Source: JAKFDI01 sp044508835 | GTDB taxonomy: Bacteria; Pseudomonadota; Gammaproteobacteria; Burkholderiales; Burkholderiaceae_C | DNA: 41,569 bases | Direction of reading: 5' to 3' | Assembly (NCBI GenBank): GCA_044508835.1 | Contig: JBIQHD010000038.1 | Coordinates: forward strand, 1 to 41,569 | Shown: in pieces, positions 1 to 8,157 of the stretch | Layout: every line of letters begins with the position of its first letter | Numbering within the stretch: position 1 is the first letter of the stretch | The notes under the pieces: generated by a model | Databases searched by the model: none | What the model saw: only the letters and a program-made list of their open reading frames with translations | What the model was told of the DNA's origin: nothing | Program-made: the position numbers and the translations under genes

Positions 1-2
1 CC

Positions 3-275
3 CCCGCGCCGGTGGCCGCCGAGCCCGCACCCGCCCCGGCGCCGGCCCGGCCGCCCGAGCGGCCGCCGGCCCCCGCGCCGCAGGCCGCCGCGCCGCAGGC
101 TGCCGCGCCGGCAAGCCCGGGCGACGCCTGCGCCGGGCGCAACCTCATCGCCCGCACGCTGTGCATCACCGAGCAGTGCCTGCATTCGCGCTTCGCCTCG
201 CACCCGCAGTGCGTGAAGCTGCGCGAGGAGCAGCGCCGGCGCGAGATCGACTCGATCACGGGCGCCGGCGGCTGA
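3..275 (+). CDS. C-terminal part of a Pro/Ala-rich protein (5' end outside the window)
   Basis: The reading frame is open from the first bases and stops at TGA 273-275, so this is the 3' end of a gene that starts upstream; the GTG at 12 is only the first possible start in view. The visible part begins with about 35 residues of Pro-Ala linker. A short Cys-containing tail follows (about residues 39-68, four Cys, with an HPQC motif) and then a charged end. Cys-bearing tails like this occur after long Pro/Ala linkers in betaproteobacterial envelope or kinase-type proteins, but I cannot name the family. The next gene follows after 35 bases on the same strand. Confidence 0.55.
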   Translation, partial: PAPVAAEPAPAPAPARPPERPPAPAPQAAAPQAAAPASPGDACAGRNLIARTLCITEQCLHSRFASHPQCVKLREEQRRREIDSITGAGG

Positions 276-310
276 GCGCCCCACGACGACGGACAACCAC
301 GGAGGACTTC

Positions 311-1471
311 ATGCTGGCCCAACAAATCAGGAACGGCGCCCCGCTGCTGGAGAGCATCGAGGCGATTCGCAACGGCCGCGCCGTGCTGCTGCTGTTCGCC
401 ACCTTCGCGGCGACGGCGCTCGTCTTCGCGCTCGGGGGGCTCATGGCGCGCGCGAGCTTCCTGTTCGTGCCGCTGTTCGGCCTGGCGGCCTGGGCCATCG
501 CGTTCTACGGCGGCAACGCGGTCGGCATGATGATGCTCGACGAAGCCGGCGGCCAGCCGTCGCGGCCCATCGGCGCGGCGATCTCCGCGTCGCTGGCCAC
601 CTCGCACCGGCTCATCCTCGTGCTGCTGCTGGTGTTCGCGCTCTATCTCGCCGGCCTGATCGCGTTCGCGGTCGTGCTCTTCATCTGCAAGATCCCGTTC
701 ATCGGGCCGCTGCTCTACACGGTGGTGTTCCCGCTCGGGGTGATCGTCTCGGGCATGGCCTTCTTCGCCCTGCCCACGGTGATCTTCCCGCTCGCCGCAC
801 CGGCCGTCTGGCGCGGCGCCGGCACCCTGGCCTGCGTGAGCCAGCTTCTCGCCATCGCCCGCAAGCGGCTGGTGATGGTGCTGCTGCTCATGATCGCCGT
901 GACGCTGATCTCGGGCGCGGTGAGCGCGCTGATCGGCATGATCCTCTTCAGCGGCACCGCGTTCACGACCTCGCTGTCGGCGGCCATCCTGAGCACCGGC
1001 GGCATGGGTGGCATGGGCATGGGCGGCATGGGCGTGATGGGCCTGATGATGGGCGGCGGGCTGGGCGGCCATGCCGTGGCCGCGATGATCGGCGGCGGCC
1101 TGCTCTTCGCAGTCGCCTTCACGCTGCCGGGCATGGTGTACCTGCGCGGCGCCTGCACCGTCTACCTGCGCGCGATCGACGGGCTCGACCTCGACGCGGC
1201 CCAGGCCGAGATCGGGGCGAAGCTCGCCGACGCGAAGGCGCGGGCGCGCGAGATGCAGGCGCAGGCCCAGGCCACGGCGCAGGGCTACGCGCAGCGCGCC
1301 CGCGCGGCGGCGCCCGCGGCCGCGCCCGCGGAGGCCGCCGCGGCCGACGACACCCTGCCGCCGCCGCAGCCCCCGCTGCCGGCCGAGCCGGCGCCCGCCT
1401 GCCCCTCGTGCGGGAACACCACCGTCGCCGGCGACGCGTTCTGCGGGAACTGCGGCCACCGGCTGGCCTGA
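311..1471 (+). CDS. Polytopic membrane protein with C-terminal zinc ribbon
   Basis: A 386-residue protein; the ATG at 311 is preceded by GGAGGA at 300-305. Residues about 15-65 and 95-160 hold several hydrophobic segments, and two more membrane stretches lie near 180-215 and 255-285. Between the last pairs is a glycine/methionine-rich run (about residues 229-250) made almost only of G, M, L and V. After the membrane part come an Ala/Gln-rich, probably helical segment, a Pro-rich linker, and a C-terminal CxxC-x10-CxxC zinc ribbon ending in GHRLA. The zinc ribbon resembles those on many otherwise unrelated membrane proteins. The function is unknown. It may be cotranscribed with the partial gene upstream. 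Confidence 0.8.
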   Translation: MLAQQIRNGAPLLESIEAIRNGRAVLLLFATFAATALVFALGGLMARASFLFVPLFGLAAWAIAFYGGNAVGMMMLDEAGGQPSRPIGAAISASLATSHRLILVLLLVFALYLAGLIAFAVVLFICKIPFIGPLLYTVVFPLGVIVSGMAFFALPTVIFPLAAPAVWRGAGTLACVSQLLAIARKRLVMVLLLMIAVTLISGAVSALIGMILFSGTAFTTSLSAAILSTGGMGGMGMGGMGVMGLMMGGGLGGHAVAAMIGGGLLFAVAFTLPGMVYLRGACTVYLRAIDGLDLDAAQAEIGAKLADAKARAREMQAQAQATAQGYAQRARAAAPAAAPAEAAAADDTLPPPQPPLPAEPAPACPSCGNTTVAGDAFCGNCGHRLA

Positions 1472-1496
1472 GCGGCCGCCCGCGCCGCGGCGCGGC

Positions 1497-3698
1497 TCAG
1501 GCCAGCGACGCCGCGCCGTCGTGCTCGGCGAGGCGGCTGTGCTTCATCGCCTCGTCGAGCGCGCGGCGCAGCACCCGCGTGTCGAAGGGCTTGGCGATGA
1601 CGGCGAAGCCCTCGGCCGTGGCCGCGGCCAGCTCCGGCGTGTAGCCGGTCATCAGCACCAGCGGCAGCTGCGGCGCCTCGCGGCGCAGCGTGCGGGCCAG
1701 CTCGAGGCCGTTGGCGCTGCCGGGCATCACCACGTCGGACAGCACCAGGTCCCACGCGACACCGCGGCGCAGCCGCGCCAGCGCCTCGTCGGCCGAGACG
1801 GCGAGGTCGACCTCGAAGCCCTGCATCTGCAGCAGCGAGCGGGTGGAGGCGGCGACGTCGGCGTTGTCCTCGACCAGCAGGATGCGGCCCTGTGCCTGCG
1901 GCGGCGGCAGCGTGGAGGCGAACACGTCGGCGCCGGACGCCGCGGCGGGCGCCGCCGGCACCAGCAGGGTGACCGTGGTGCCTTCGCCCCGGGTGCTGGC
2001 GATGAGCGCCTGCCCGCCCGACTGCTCGCAGAACGCATGCACCTGCGACAGCCCGAGCCCCGTGCCCTGGCCCGCCGCCTTGGACGTCCAGAAGGGCTCG
2101 AACACGCGCTCGATGTCCTCGGGCGCGATGCCCTCGCCGGTGTCGGCCACGGCGATGCGCACGAACGCACCGGCGAGCGGCGACTCGGGCGTGGGCTGCA
2201 GGTCGGTGTTGTCGATGGTGATCGTGAGCTTGCCGCCCGAGGGCATGGCGTCGCGCGCGTTGAGCGCGAGGTTGAGCAGCGCGAGGTCGAGCTCGGCCTC
2301 GTCCACGTGCACCGGCCGCACGTCGGGCGCCACCACGAGCTCGATGGCCACGCGGCTGCCCAGCGTGGCGCGCAGCAGCGAGGCGAACTCGGGCATGCGC
2401 GCGGCCAGGTCGACGATCTGCGGGCGCAGCGGCTGGCGCCGCGCGAACGCCAGCAGCTGCCGCGTGAGGTTGGTGCCCGAGTTCACCGCGCGCTGCAGCG
2501 CGGCGATCGGCCGGTCGAAGCCGGGCTTGCCTTCGAGCATGCGGCGCAGCACCTCGGTGCTCGTGCCCACCACCATCAGGATGTTGTTGAAGTCGTGCGA
2601 GATGCCGCCGCTCACGCGGCCCAGCGCCTCGAGCTTGCGCGACTGCCGGTAGGCCGCCTCGACGGCCACGCGCGAGGCCACCTCGGCGCGGTAGCGCGTC
2701 CAGGCGTCCTCCTCGCCGCGCAGGCGCCGCAGCGCGACGAGCAGCGTGGCGCACAGCGCGGCGGTCGGGATGAGCGTGAACGCGACCAGGATGGCCACGG
2801 TGCCGAGCCACTCGGCCCGCCACACCGACATGTCGCTGGCCGCGACGATGGCGAGCGGGTAGTCGGCCACCGTGCGGAAGCTCGCCATGCGGTCCTCGCC
2901 GTCGATGGTGGACACGGCGCGCAGGCTGCCGCCGGCGCCGCCGGTCTCGATGGCCTCGCCCAGGGCGCGCTGCAGCGGGCTGCCGTGCGCGAGGCGCGTG
3001 TCGGCGGGCACGGCCGGCACGCGGGCGATCACCTCGCCGTTGCTGCGCATGAGCGAGATCGCCACCCCCGGGTCGCTCTTCACCATGCGCTCGTACTGCG
3101 CGGCGAAGTAGCCCGGCCGCAGCGAGAGCATCAGCACGCCGTTGAACCCGCCGTCGGCCGAGGCGCGCGGCACCGAGAGGTTGAAGATCTCCTCGCCGTC
3201 GGCCAGCCCCGCCATGCGGCGCGACACGTGCACCGGCGACACCCCGCGCAGGTGGTGCTGGAAGTCGGCGCGGTCGTGCAGCGACACCTGCGCCGGCGGC
3301 GGATGGAAGCGGCTGCTGGCGAGGATGCGGCCGTCGCGCCCGATGACGTTGATCGACGCCACCTGCGGAATGCCTTCGACGAAGGTGCCCAGCCGCTCGT
3401 GCAGCAGCGGCTCCTCGGCGGCCACCTGCTCGTCGGAGCGGTCGCCGACGAGGTCGTTCACGCGGCCGACGAGCTGGCGGCTCGACTCGAAGACCTTCAG
3501 CGCATGCTCGAGCGCCACGTCGACGCTGCGGTCCAGCCGTTCGTGGGCGGCGCGTTCGGCCTGCTGGTAGCTGAGCAGGCTCAGGGCCAGCACCAGCGCC
3601 AGCGGCAGCACCGCCGCGAGCCCGAACGCCGCACGCAGGTGGCGCTGGATCGTCCCGGAGGCGACGGCGCTCGGCGGAGTGGGGGTCTCGATGGGCAC
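1497..3698 (-). CDS. Hybrid sensor histidine kinase with periplasmic Cache-type sensor and receiver domain
   Basis: A 733-residue protein with a GTG start at 3698. A membrane helix at about 23-45, a roughly 240-residue periplasmic Cache-like sensor, and a second helix near 285-325 are followed by the kinase core. The phospho-acceptor is His368 in the ISHDFNN motif. The ATPase domain shows the N box (NLALNARDAM), G1 (DTGEGI) and G2 (GQGTGLGLS). A C-terminal receiver domain has acceptor Asp655 in LSDVVMPG, with the conserved MTGY and KPF motifs. No separate response regulator with an output domain lies nearby, so the phosphate must pass elsewhere or the receiver tunes the kinase itself. It lies 85 bases downstream of the TRAP transporter genes on the same strand; sensing of the transported acid is an inference from position only. 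Confidence 0.9.
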   Translation of the reverse strand: MPIETPTPPSAVASGTIQRHLRAAFGLAAVLPLALVLALSLLSYQQAERAAHERLDRSVDVALEHALKVFESSRQLVGRVNDLVGDRSDEQVAAEEPLLHERLGTFVEGIPQVASINVIGRDGRILASSRFHPPPAQVSLHDRADFQHHLRGVSPVHVSRRMAGLADGEEIFNLSVPRASADGGFNGVLMLSLRPGYFAAQYERMVKSDPGVAISLMRSNGEVIARVPAVPADTRLAHGSPLQRALGEAIETGGAGGSLRAVSTIDGEDRMASFRTVADYPLAIVAASDMSVWRAEWLGTVAILVAFTLIPTAALCATLLVALRRLRGEEDAWTRYRAEVASRVAVEAAYRQSRKLEALGRVSGGISHDFNNILMVVGTSTEVLRRMLEGKPGFDRPIAALQRAVNSGTNLTRQLLAFARRQPLRPQIVDLAARMPEFASLLRATLGSRVAIELVVAPDVRPVHVDEAELDLALLNLALNARDAMPSGGKLTITIDNTDLQPTPESPLAGAFVRIAVADTGEGIAPEDIERVFEPFWTSKAAGQGTGLGLSQVHAFCEQSGGQALIASTRGEGTTVTLLVPAAPAAASGADVFASTLPPPQAQGRILLVEDNADVAASTRSLLQMQGFEVDLAVSADEALARLRRGVAWDLVLSDVVMPGSANGLELARTLRREAPQLPLVLMTGYTPELAAATAEGFAVIAKPFDTRVLRRALDEAMKHSRLAEHDGAASLA

Positions 3699-3783
3699 GG
3701 CGTCACGCAGTGGCTGCGGTGCGGGATTCTAGGTGGCGGCCATCCGCCCGCTCACGGCGGACGGGCCCGGGCCGCGCGGGCGG

Positions 3784-5109
3784 TCATGGGTAGAACACGC
3801 GCACCAGCCCGAGCGACAGCACGGGGAAGAACAGCAGCAGCAGCACGCGAGTGACATCGGAGGCGAGGAAGGGCAGGACGCCCTTGTAGGTTTCCTTCAT
3901 CGACACGTCCTTGGCGATGCTGTTGACCACGTACACGTTCAGCCCCACGGGCGGGGCGATCAGCCCGATGCCCACCGTCATCAGCACCAGGATGCCGAAC
4001 CAGATGGCCTTCATCTCCTGGGTCAGGCCCCACAGCTCCAGCCCCATGATGGTGGGGAAGATCACGGGAATCGTCAGCAGCAGCATCGACAGCTCGTCCA
4101 TCACGCAGCCCAGCACCACGTAGAACAGCAGCACGCAGGCCACGATCACCAGCGGCGCGACCTGCAGGTGGCTGACCCAGTCGGCCAGCGCCGCGGGCAT
4201 CTGCGTGAGCGCCAGCGCCGAGTTCATCATGTCCGCCCCGAGGAAGATCATGAACACCATCGCCGAGGTCTCGGCCGTGCCCAGGAAGCTGCGCTTGATG
4301 CCCTCCAGGCCGAGCTCGCGCTGCATCACGCCGGCCAGGAAGGTGCCCACCGCGCCGACCGCCGCCCCCTCGGTGGGCGAGAACAGCCCGCCGTAGATGC
4401 CGCCGAAGACGATGCTGAAGATCACCACGATGGGCCACACGCCCACCAGCGCCCGCAGCCGCGCCCCCCAGGGCAGTGCCTGGCTGGGCGTGGCCAGGTC
4501 GGGGCGCACGCGGCAGTACAGCCCGATGACGGTGACGTAGCCGAGCGTGGCCAGGATGCCCGGCACCAGCGCCGCGGCGAAGAGCTTGGCGATGTTCTGC
4601 TCGGTGAGGATGGCGTAGACGATCAGCGGCACCGACGGCGGGATGAGGATGCCCAGCGTCCCCCCGGTGGCCAGCGCCGCGGTGGACAACCGCCCGTGGT
4701 AGCCGTGCGCGCGCATCTCGGGGTAGGCCACCTGGGTGATGGTGGCCGAGGTGGCCACCGACGAGCCGCACACCGCGCCGAAGGCCGCCGCCGACAGGAT
4801 GGCGGCCATGCCCAGGCCCCCGCGGATGTGCCCGACGAAGGCGGCCGCCGCCTTGAACAGCGCCCGGCTCAGGCCCCCCTGGGTGGCGAACTGGCCCATC
4901 AGCAGGAACAGCGGGATGACGCTCAGGTCGTACACCGTCAGCCGCGCCACGGCCGAGCCCTTGAGCATGTTCAGCAGCGCCATGTCGTTGGTCATGGCCC
5001 AGTAGCCCAGCGCCCCGGGGATGAACATGGCCGCGGCGATCGGCACGCGCACGGCCATGAGCACCAGCATGGCGCCGAACATCAGCAGCCCGATGGCCGT
5101 CGGCGTCAT
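3784..5109 (-). CDS. TRAP transporter large permease subunit (DctM type)
   Basis: A 441-residue, almost entirely hydrophobic protein of the DctM family, the sodium-coupled membrane channel of tripartite ATP-independent periplasmic transporters. The family signature GGTLGILIPPSVPLIVYAI is present, as are typical N-terminal (MFGAMLVLMAVRVPIAAAM) and C-terminal (GLIAPPVGLNVYVV) segments. The ATG at 5109 overlaps the stop of the small permease by four bases (ATGA, 5106-5109), which indicates translational coupling. It works with the DctQ subunit and the periplasmic receptor encoded upstream. Likely substrates are organic acids; the next genes upstream degrade homogentisate, so an aromatic acid is plausible. 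Confidence 0.95.
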   Translation of the reverse strand: MTPTAIGLLMFGAMLVLMAVRVPIAAAMFIPGALGYWAMTNDMALLNMLKGSAVARLTVYDLSVIPLFLLMGQFATQGGLSRALFKAAAAFVGHIRGGLGMAAILSAAAFGAVCGSSVATSATITQVAYPEMRAHGYHGRLSTAALATGGTLGILIPPSVPLIVYAILTEQNIAKLFAAALVPGILATLGYVTVIGLYCRVRPDLATPSQALPWGARLRALVGVWPIVVIFSIVFGGIYGGLFSPTEGAAVGAVGTFLAGVMQRELGLEGIKRSFLGTAETSAMVFMIFLGADMMNSALALTQMPAALADWVSHLQVAPLVIVACVLLFYVVLGCVMDELSMLLLTIPVIFPTIMGLELWGLTQEMKAIWFGILVLMTVGIGLIAPPVGLNVYVVNSIAKDVSMKETYKGVLPFLASDVTRVLLLLFFPVLSLGLVRVFYP

Positions 5110-5600
5110 GGCCTCACCCCCAGGTGGTGCTCCTGGCCCTTCAGGTGCAGCCGGGCCTGCACCAGCGCGATGACGGCGGTGAGCGCGAAGCCGGGGGCGA
5201 GCACGACGTAGGCGATCCACATGGGCAGGCCCAGGATCATGGTGGTCTCGAAGCTGTCGTGCACCGACAGGGCGCCGGCGGCGGTGCGCCAGGCGAGCAC
5301 GCCCACCATCAGCGCGAGCAGCAGCGCGCCGAAGGCGTCCAGGCGGCGCAGGCTGCGCTCGGCCACGCCCTGGGTGAAGAAGTCCACGATGATGTTGCTG
5401 CCGTGCAGCTGCGCCCAGGGCAGGCACAGCGCGATGCACAGCGCGCTGCCGAACTGGGTGAGCTCGACGTCGCCGGGGATGGGCAGGGAGGTGATGGCGC
5501 GGCCGGTGACGCTGGTCACGGTCATGAGCGCCACGGCGCAGCCGGCCAGGCCGCCGGCGATGGCGAACAGCACCGCCAGGCGGCGCAGGATGGGAGGCAT
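5106..5600 (-). CDS. TRAP transporter small permease subunit (DctQ type)
   Basis: A 164-residue protein with four hydrophobic segments, the usual length and layout of DctQ proteins, which support assembly of the large TRAP permease. It starts with MPPILRRLAVLFAIAGG and ends four bases into the DctM gene. The N-terminal half contains the conserved region around ALCIALCLPWAQLHGSNI, followed by FFTQG, which matches the DctQ family core. It is separated from the receptor gene by 116 bases containing strong hairpins (see 5619-5667), as expected where receptor mRNA accumulates above membrane-subunit mRNA. Confidence 0.9.
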   Translation of the reverse strand: MPPILRRLAVLFAIAGGLAGCAVALMTVTSVTGRAITSLPIPGDVELTQFGSALCIALCLPWAQLHGSNIIVDFFTQGVAERSLRRLDAFGALLLALMVGVLAWRTAAGALSVHDSFETTMILGLPMWIAYVVLAPGFALTAVIALVQARLHLKGQEHHLGVRP

Positions 5601-5618
5601 GGTGGTTCCTGTGAGGCA

Positions 5619-5667
5619 GGCGGGCGCTGCCCGCCCCCAGCGCCCGCCCCTGCGCGGGCAAGGGGCG
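5619..5667 (-). promoter_or_regulatory. Intercistronic GC hairpins between TRAP receptor and permease genes
   Basis: Two adjacent hairpins are visible. One is GGCGGGC-GCT-GCCCGCC at 5619-5635 with perfect 7-bp arms. The other has CGCCCC at 5645-5650 pairing with GGGGCG at 5662-5667. No T-tract follows on either strand. Such structures in this position usually stabilise the upstream receptor message or reduce read-through into the permease genes; that role is inferred. Confidence 0.5.
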
Positions 5668-5716
5668 GCGCGGGTCGCGTCGTCGTCAGTGGCGGGAGCC
5701 GCGGCTCACTTCGGGC

Positions 5717-6748
5717 TCACTTCGTCTTGTACTTGGCGATGAGCGCGCGCGCGTCCTCGAGCATCTGCTTGCCCGGCAGGCTGCGCTTGTCCATGTCGGC
5801 CACCCACTGGTCGTACAGCGGGGCGCTGGCCTTGATGAACTTGTCGGTCTCGGCGTCGCTGAGCGTGTAGAACACGTTGCCGCGGTCCACCGCCGGCTTG
5901 CGCCCGGGCGCCTTGCTGTCGTCCCAGGTGGCGCCGGCCATGGCCGACAGGGCCGCCCCGCTGTGCTTGTCGATGATGGCCTTCAGGTCGGCCGGCAGGC
6001 CGTCGTACCGGCTCTGGTTCATGGCCAGGATGAACAGCGCCGTGTACAGCGCCGGCTTGGAGTCGGGCGTCTCGGTGTGGTACTTGACCATCTCGTGCAG
6101 CTTGACCGAGGGGATCACTTCCCACGGCAGGGCGAAGCCGTCGATGGTGCCCTTGCTCACCGCGTCGGCCACCGCCGGCAGCGGCATGCCCACGGGCGTG
6201 GCCCCCAGCGAGGCGAGCAGCTTGTTGGTCTGGCGCGTGGGCGCGCGCATCTTCAGCCCCCGCAGGTCCGACAGCTGCTTGATCTGCTTGTCGCGCGTGT
6301 GCAGGTAGCCGTTGTCGTGCACCGCGAACATCAGCGGCTTGATGCCCGGGAACTCCTTGGTGGCGTACTTGTTGTAGTACTCCCACGCGGCCTTGGAGCC
6401 GGTCTCGGCCGAGTTCATCATGAACGGCAGCTCGAACACTTCCATGATCGGAAAGCGCCCGGCCGTGTACCCCGGCAGCGTGAAGGCGATGTCCACCACG
6501 CCGTCGCGTGCCTGGTCGATCAGCTGCCCGGGCGTGCCCCCCAGCTGCATCGCCGGGTAGATCTGGCACTTCATGCGGTCCTTCGACTCCGCCGCGATCT
6601 TGTCGCAGAACGGCTGCAGGATCTTCGTCGGCGGCATCGCGCCCGGCGGCCAGAAGTGGTGAACCTTGAGGGTCACTTCCTGCGCCTGCGCGGTCAGGGC
6701 CGCCAGCGTGAAGGCGGCGGCGAGAAGAGGCTTGAGCGAGAACTTCAT
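5717..6748 (-). CDS. TRAP transporter periplasmic solute-binding protein (DctP family)
   Basis: A 343-residue protein with a cleavable signal peptide (residues 1 to about 22, ending LTAQAQ). The mature part begins with EVTLKVHHFWPPG, typical of TRAP receptors. The arginine that binds the ligand carboxylate in this family lies in the segment DLRGLKMRAPTRQ; the downstream ALPWEV and MNQSRYDGLP blocks also match the family. The ATG at 6748 is preceded by GGAGAC. It is the first TRAP gene of the transporter set and lies 101 bases downstream of fumarylacetoacetase on the same strand. That placement suggests the ligand is the aromatic acid catabolised by the upstream genes, an inference testable by binding assays. 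Confidence 0.93.
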   Translation of the reverse strand: MKFSLKPLLAAAFTLAALTAQAQEVTLKVHHFWPPGAMPPTKILQPFCDKIAAESKDRMKCQIYPAMQLGGTPGQLIDQARDGVVDIAFTLPGYTAGRFPIMEVFELPFMMNSAETGSKAAWEYYNKYATKEFPGIKPLMFAVHDNGYLHTRDKQIKQLSDLRGLKMRAPTRQTNKLLASLGATPVGMPLPAVADAVSKGTIDGFALPWEVIPSVKLHEMVKYHTETPDSKPALYTALFILAMNQSRYDGLPADLKAIIDKHSGAALSAMAGATWDDSKAPGRKPAVDRGNVFYTLSDAETDKFIKASAPLYDQWVADMDKRSLPGKQMLEDARALIAKYKTK

Positions 6749-6807
6749 GGGCTGTCTCCGGGGGTGGTCGTTCGAGAGGACGTTCGACAAAGAGAGGATT
6801 GACGATG

Positions 6808-6835
6808 GTAGGAGCGGCGCGGAGCCGCTCGCTAC
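6808..6835. repeat. Hairpin (terminator-like or REP-like) between fumarylacetoacetase and TRAP receptor genes
   Basis: GAGCGGC at 6812-6818 and GCCGCTC at 6824-6830 form a perfect 7-bp stem around a GCGGA loop, extended by GTAG/CTAC at the flanks (6808-6811 and 6832-6835). There is no T-run, so an intrinsic terminator is not proven; a dispersed palindromic unit is equally likely. Confidence 0.5.
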
Positions 6836-6849
6836 AGGGTTGACGACTA

Positions 6850-8157
6850 TCAATTGGCGGCCTGTACGGTGCCCGCACAGTCGCCGAAGCCGATGCGCGC
6901 GTGGCCGGGTGCTTCGCAGAAGGCGCGCAGGACGAGCGTGTCCCCGTCCTGCAGGAAGCTGCGGCTCTCGCCGCCGGGCAGGGCGACCGGCCGCTTGCCG
7001 CCTTGCGAGAGTTCGAGCAGCGAGCCGCCCTCGCCTTCGCCCGGCCCCGACTGCGTGCCGGTGCCCAGCAGGTCGCCCGCGCGCAGGTTGCAGCCGTTGA
7101 CGCTGTGGTGCGCGACGAGCTGCGCCAGCGTCCAGTAGGCGTCGCGGAAGTTCGACTGCGACAGCGGCGCCGGCGCCTCGCCCCGTTCGCGCATGGCCGC
7201 GGTCTGCAGCAGCACCTGCAGCCGGATGTCGAGCGCGCCCTGCGCGCGGTTGGACTCGCCGTCGAGGTAGGGCAGCGGCTGCGGATCCTGCGCCGGCCGC
7301 GCGAACGCCGCGCGGTAGGGCGCCAGCGCCTGCATCGTCACCACCCAGGGCGACAGCGTGGAGGCGAAGTTCTTCGCCAGGAACGGCCCGAGCGGCTGGT
7401 ACTCCCAGGCCTGCACGTCGCGCGCCGACCAGTCGTTGAGCAGCACCACGCCGAACAGGTGCGACTCGGCCTGAGCGATGCCGATGGGCTCGCCGAGCGC
7501 ATTGCCCGCGCCGATGAGCGCGCCGAGCTCGAGCTCGTAGTCCAGGCGCTGCGTCGGCGCCAGCACCGGCTCGGCCGCCTCGCCCTTGAGCTGCCCGCGC
7601 GGGCGCCGCACCGGCGTGCCGCTGACGACGAGCGACGAGCTGCGCCCGTGGTAGCCGATGGGCACCCACTTGTAGTTGGGCAGCAGCGGGTTGTCGGGGC
7701 GGAACAGCTTGCCCACCGCCGTGGCGTGGTGGATGCCGGTGTAGAAGTCGGTGTAGTCGCCCACCGTGCAGGGCAGCGCCATCTCGGCCTCGCGCTGCGG
7801 CACGAGGGCGCCCTGCAGCGCCGCCTGCATCGGGCTGCCCTCGCGCAGCGCCTGCGACAGCGCGGCGCGCAGCGTGCGGCTCGCCTCGCCGCCCAGCGCC
7901 ATGAAGGCGTTCAGGTCGCCGGCGGCCAGGGGGGCGAGCAGCGGCTGCACGTCGGCGCGCCATGCGGCCCGGCCGGCGCGCTGCAGGTCGAGCACCTGGT
8001 CGCCGATGGCCACGCCGATGCGCCACGGCTCCTGCGTGCCGGCGCGGCGGAAGCGGCCGTAGGGCAGGTTCTGGATCGGGAAATCGGTGGCGCCGTCGTT
8101 GGCGCTCTCCACCCAGCTCTTCAGCGCCGGGTCGTGGGTCTCGTCCAGCATCGTCAT
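6850..8157 (-). CDS. fahA: Fumarylacetoacetase
   Basis: A 435-residue enzyme that hydrolyses fumarylacetoacetate to fumarate and acetoacetate, the last step of homogentisate breakdown in the cytoplasm. It shows the family hallmarks: DYTDFYTGIHHATAVGKLFR with the metal Asp and catalytic His, IGYHGRSSS, the metal-binding LDYELELGA, and LLNDWSARDVQAWEYQPLG. The length matches the family. The ATG at 8157 overlaps the stop of the dioxygenase gene (ATGA, 8154-8157); a second ATG six bases later is a possible alternative. The C-terminus ends GTVQAAN. Confidence 0.96.
   Translation of the reverse strand: MTMLDETHDPALKSWVESANDGATDFPIQNLPYGRFRRAGTQEPWRIGVAIGDQVLDLQRAGRAAWRADVQPLLAPLAAGDLNAFMALGGEASRTLRAALSQALREGSPMQAALQGALVPQREAEMALPCTVGDYTDFYTGIHHATAVGKLFRPDNPLLPNYKWVPIGYHGRSSSLVVSGTPVRRPRGQLKGEAAEPVLAPTQRLDYELELGALIGAGNALGEPIGIAQAESHLFGVVLLNDWSARDVQAWEYQPLGPFLAKNFASTLSPWVVTMQALAPYRAAFARPAQDPQPLPYLDGESNRAQGALDIRLQVLLQTAAMRERGEAPAPLSQSNFRDAYWTLAQLVAHHSVNGCNLRAGDLLGTGTQSGPGEGEGGSLLELSQGGKRPVALPGGESRSFLQDGDTLVLRAFCEAPGHARIGFGDCAGTVQAAN

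Noticed and set aside
1521..3854. A 777-residue open frame on the plus strand opposite the sensor kinase
   Set aside because: Composition is Arg/Gly/His/Gln low-complexity with no fold, while the other strand encodes a clear kinase with all motifs.
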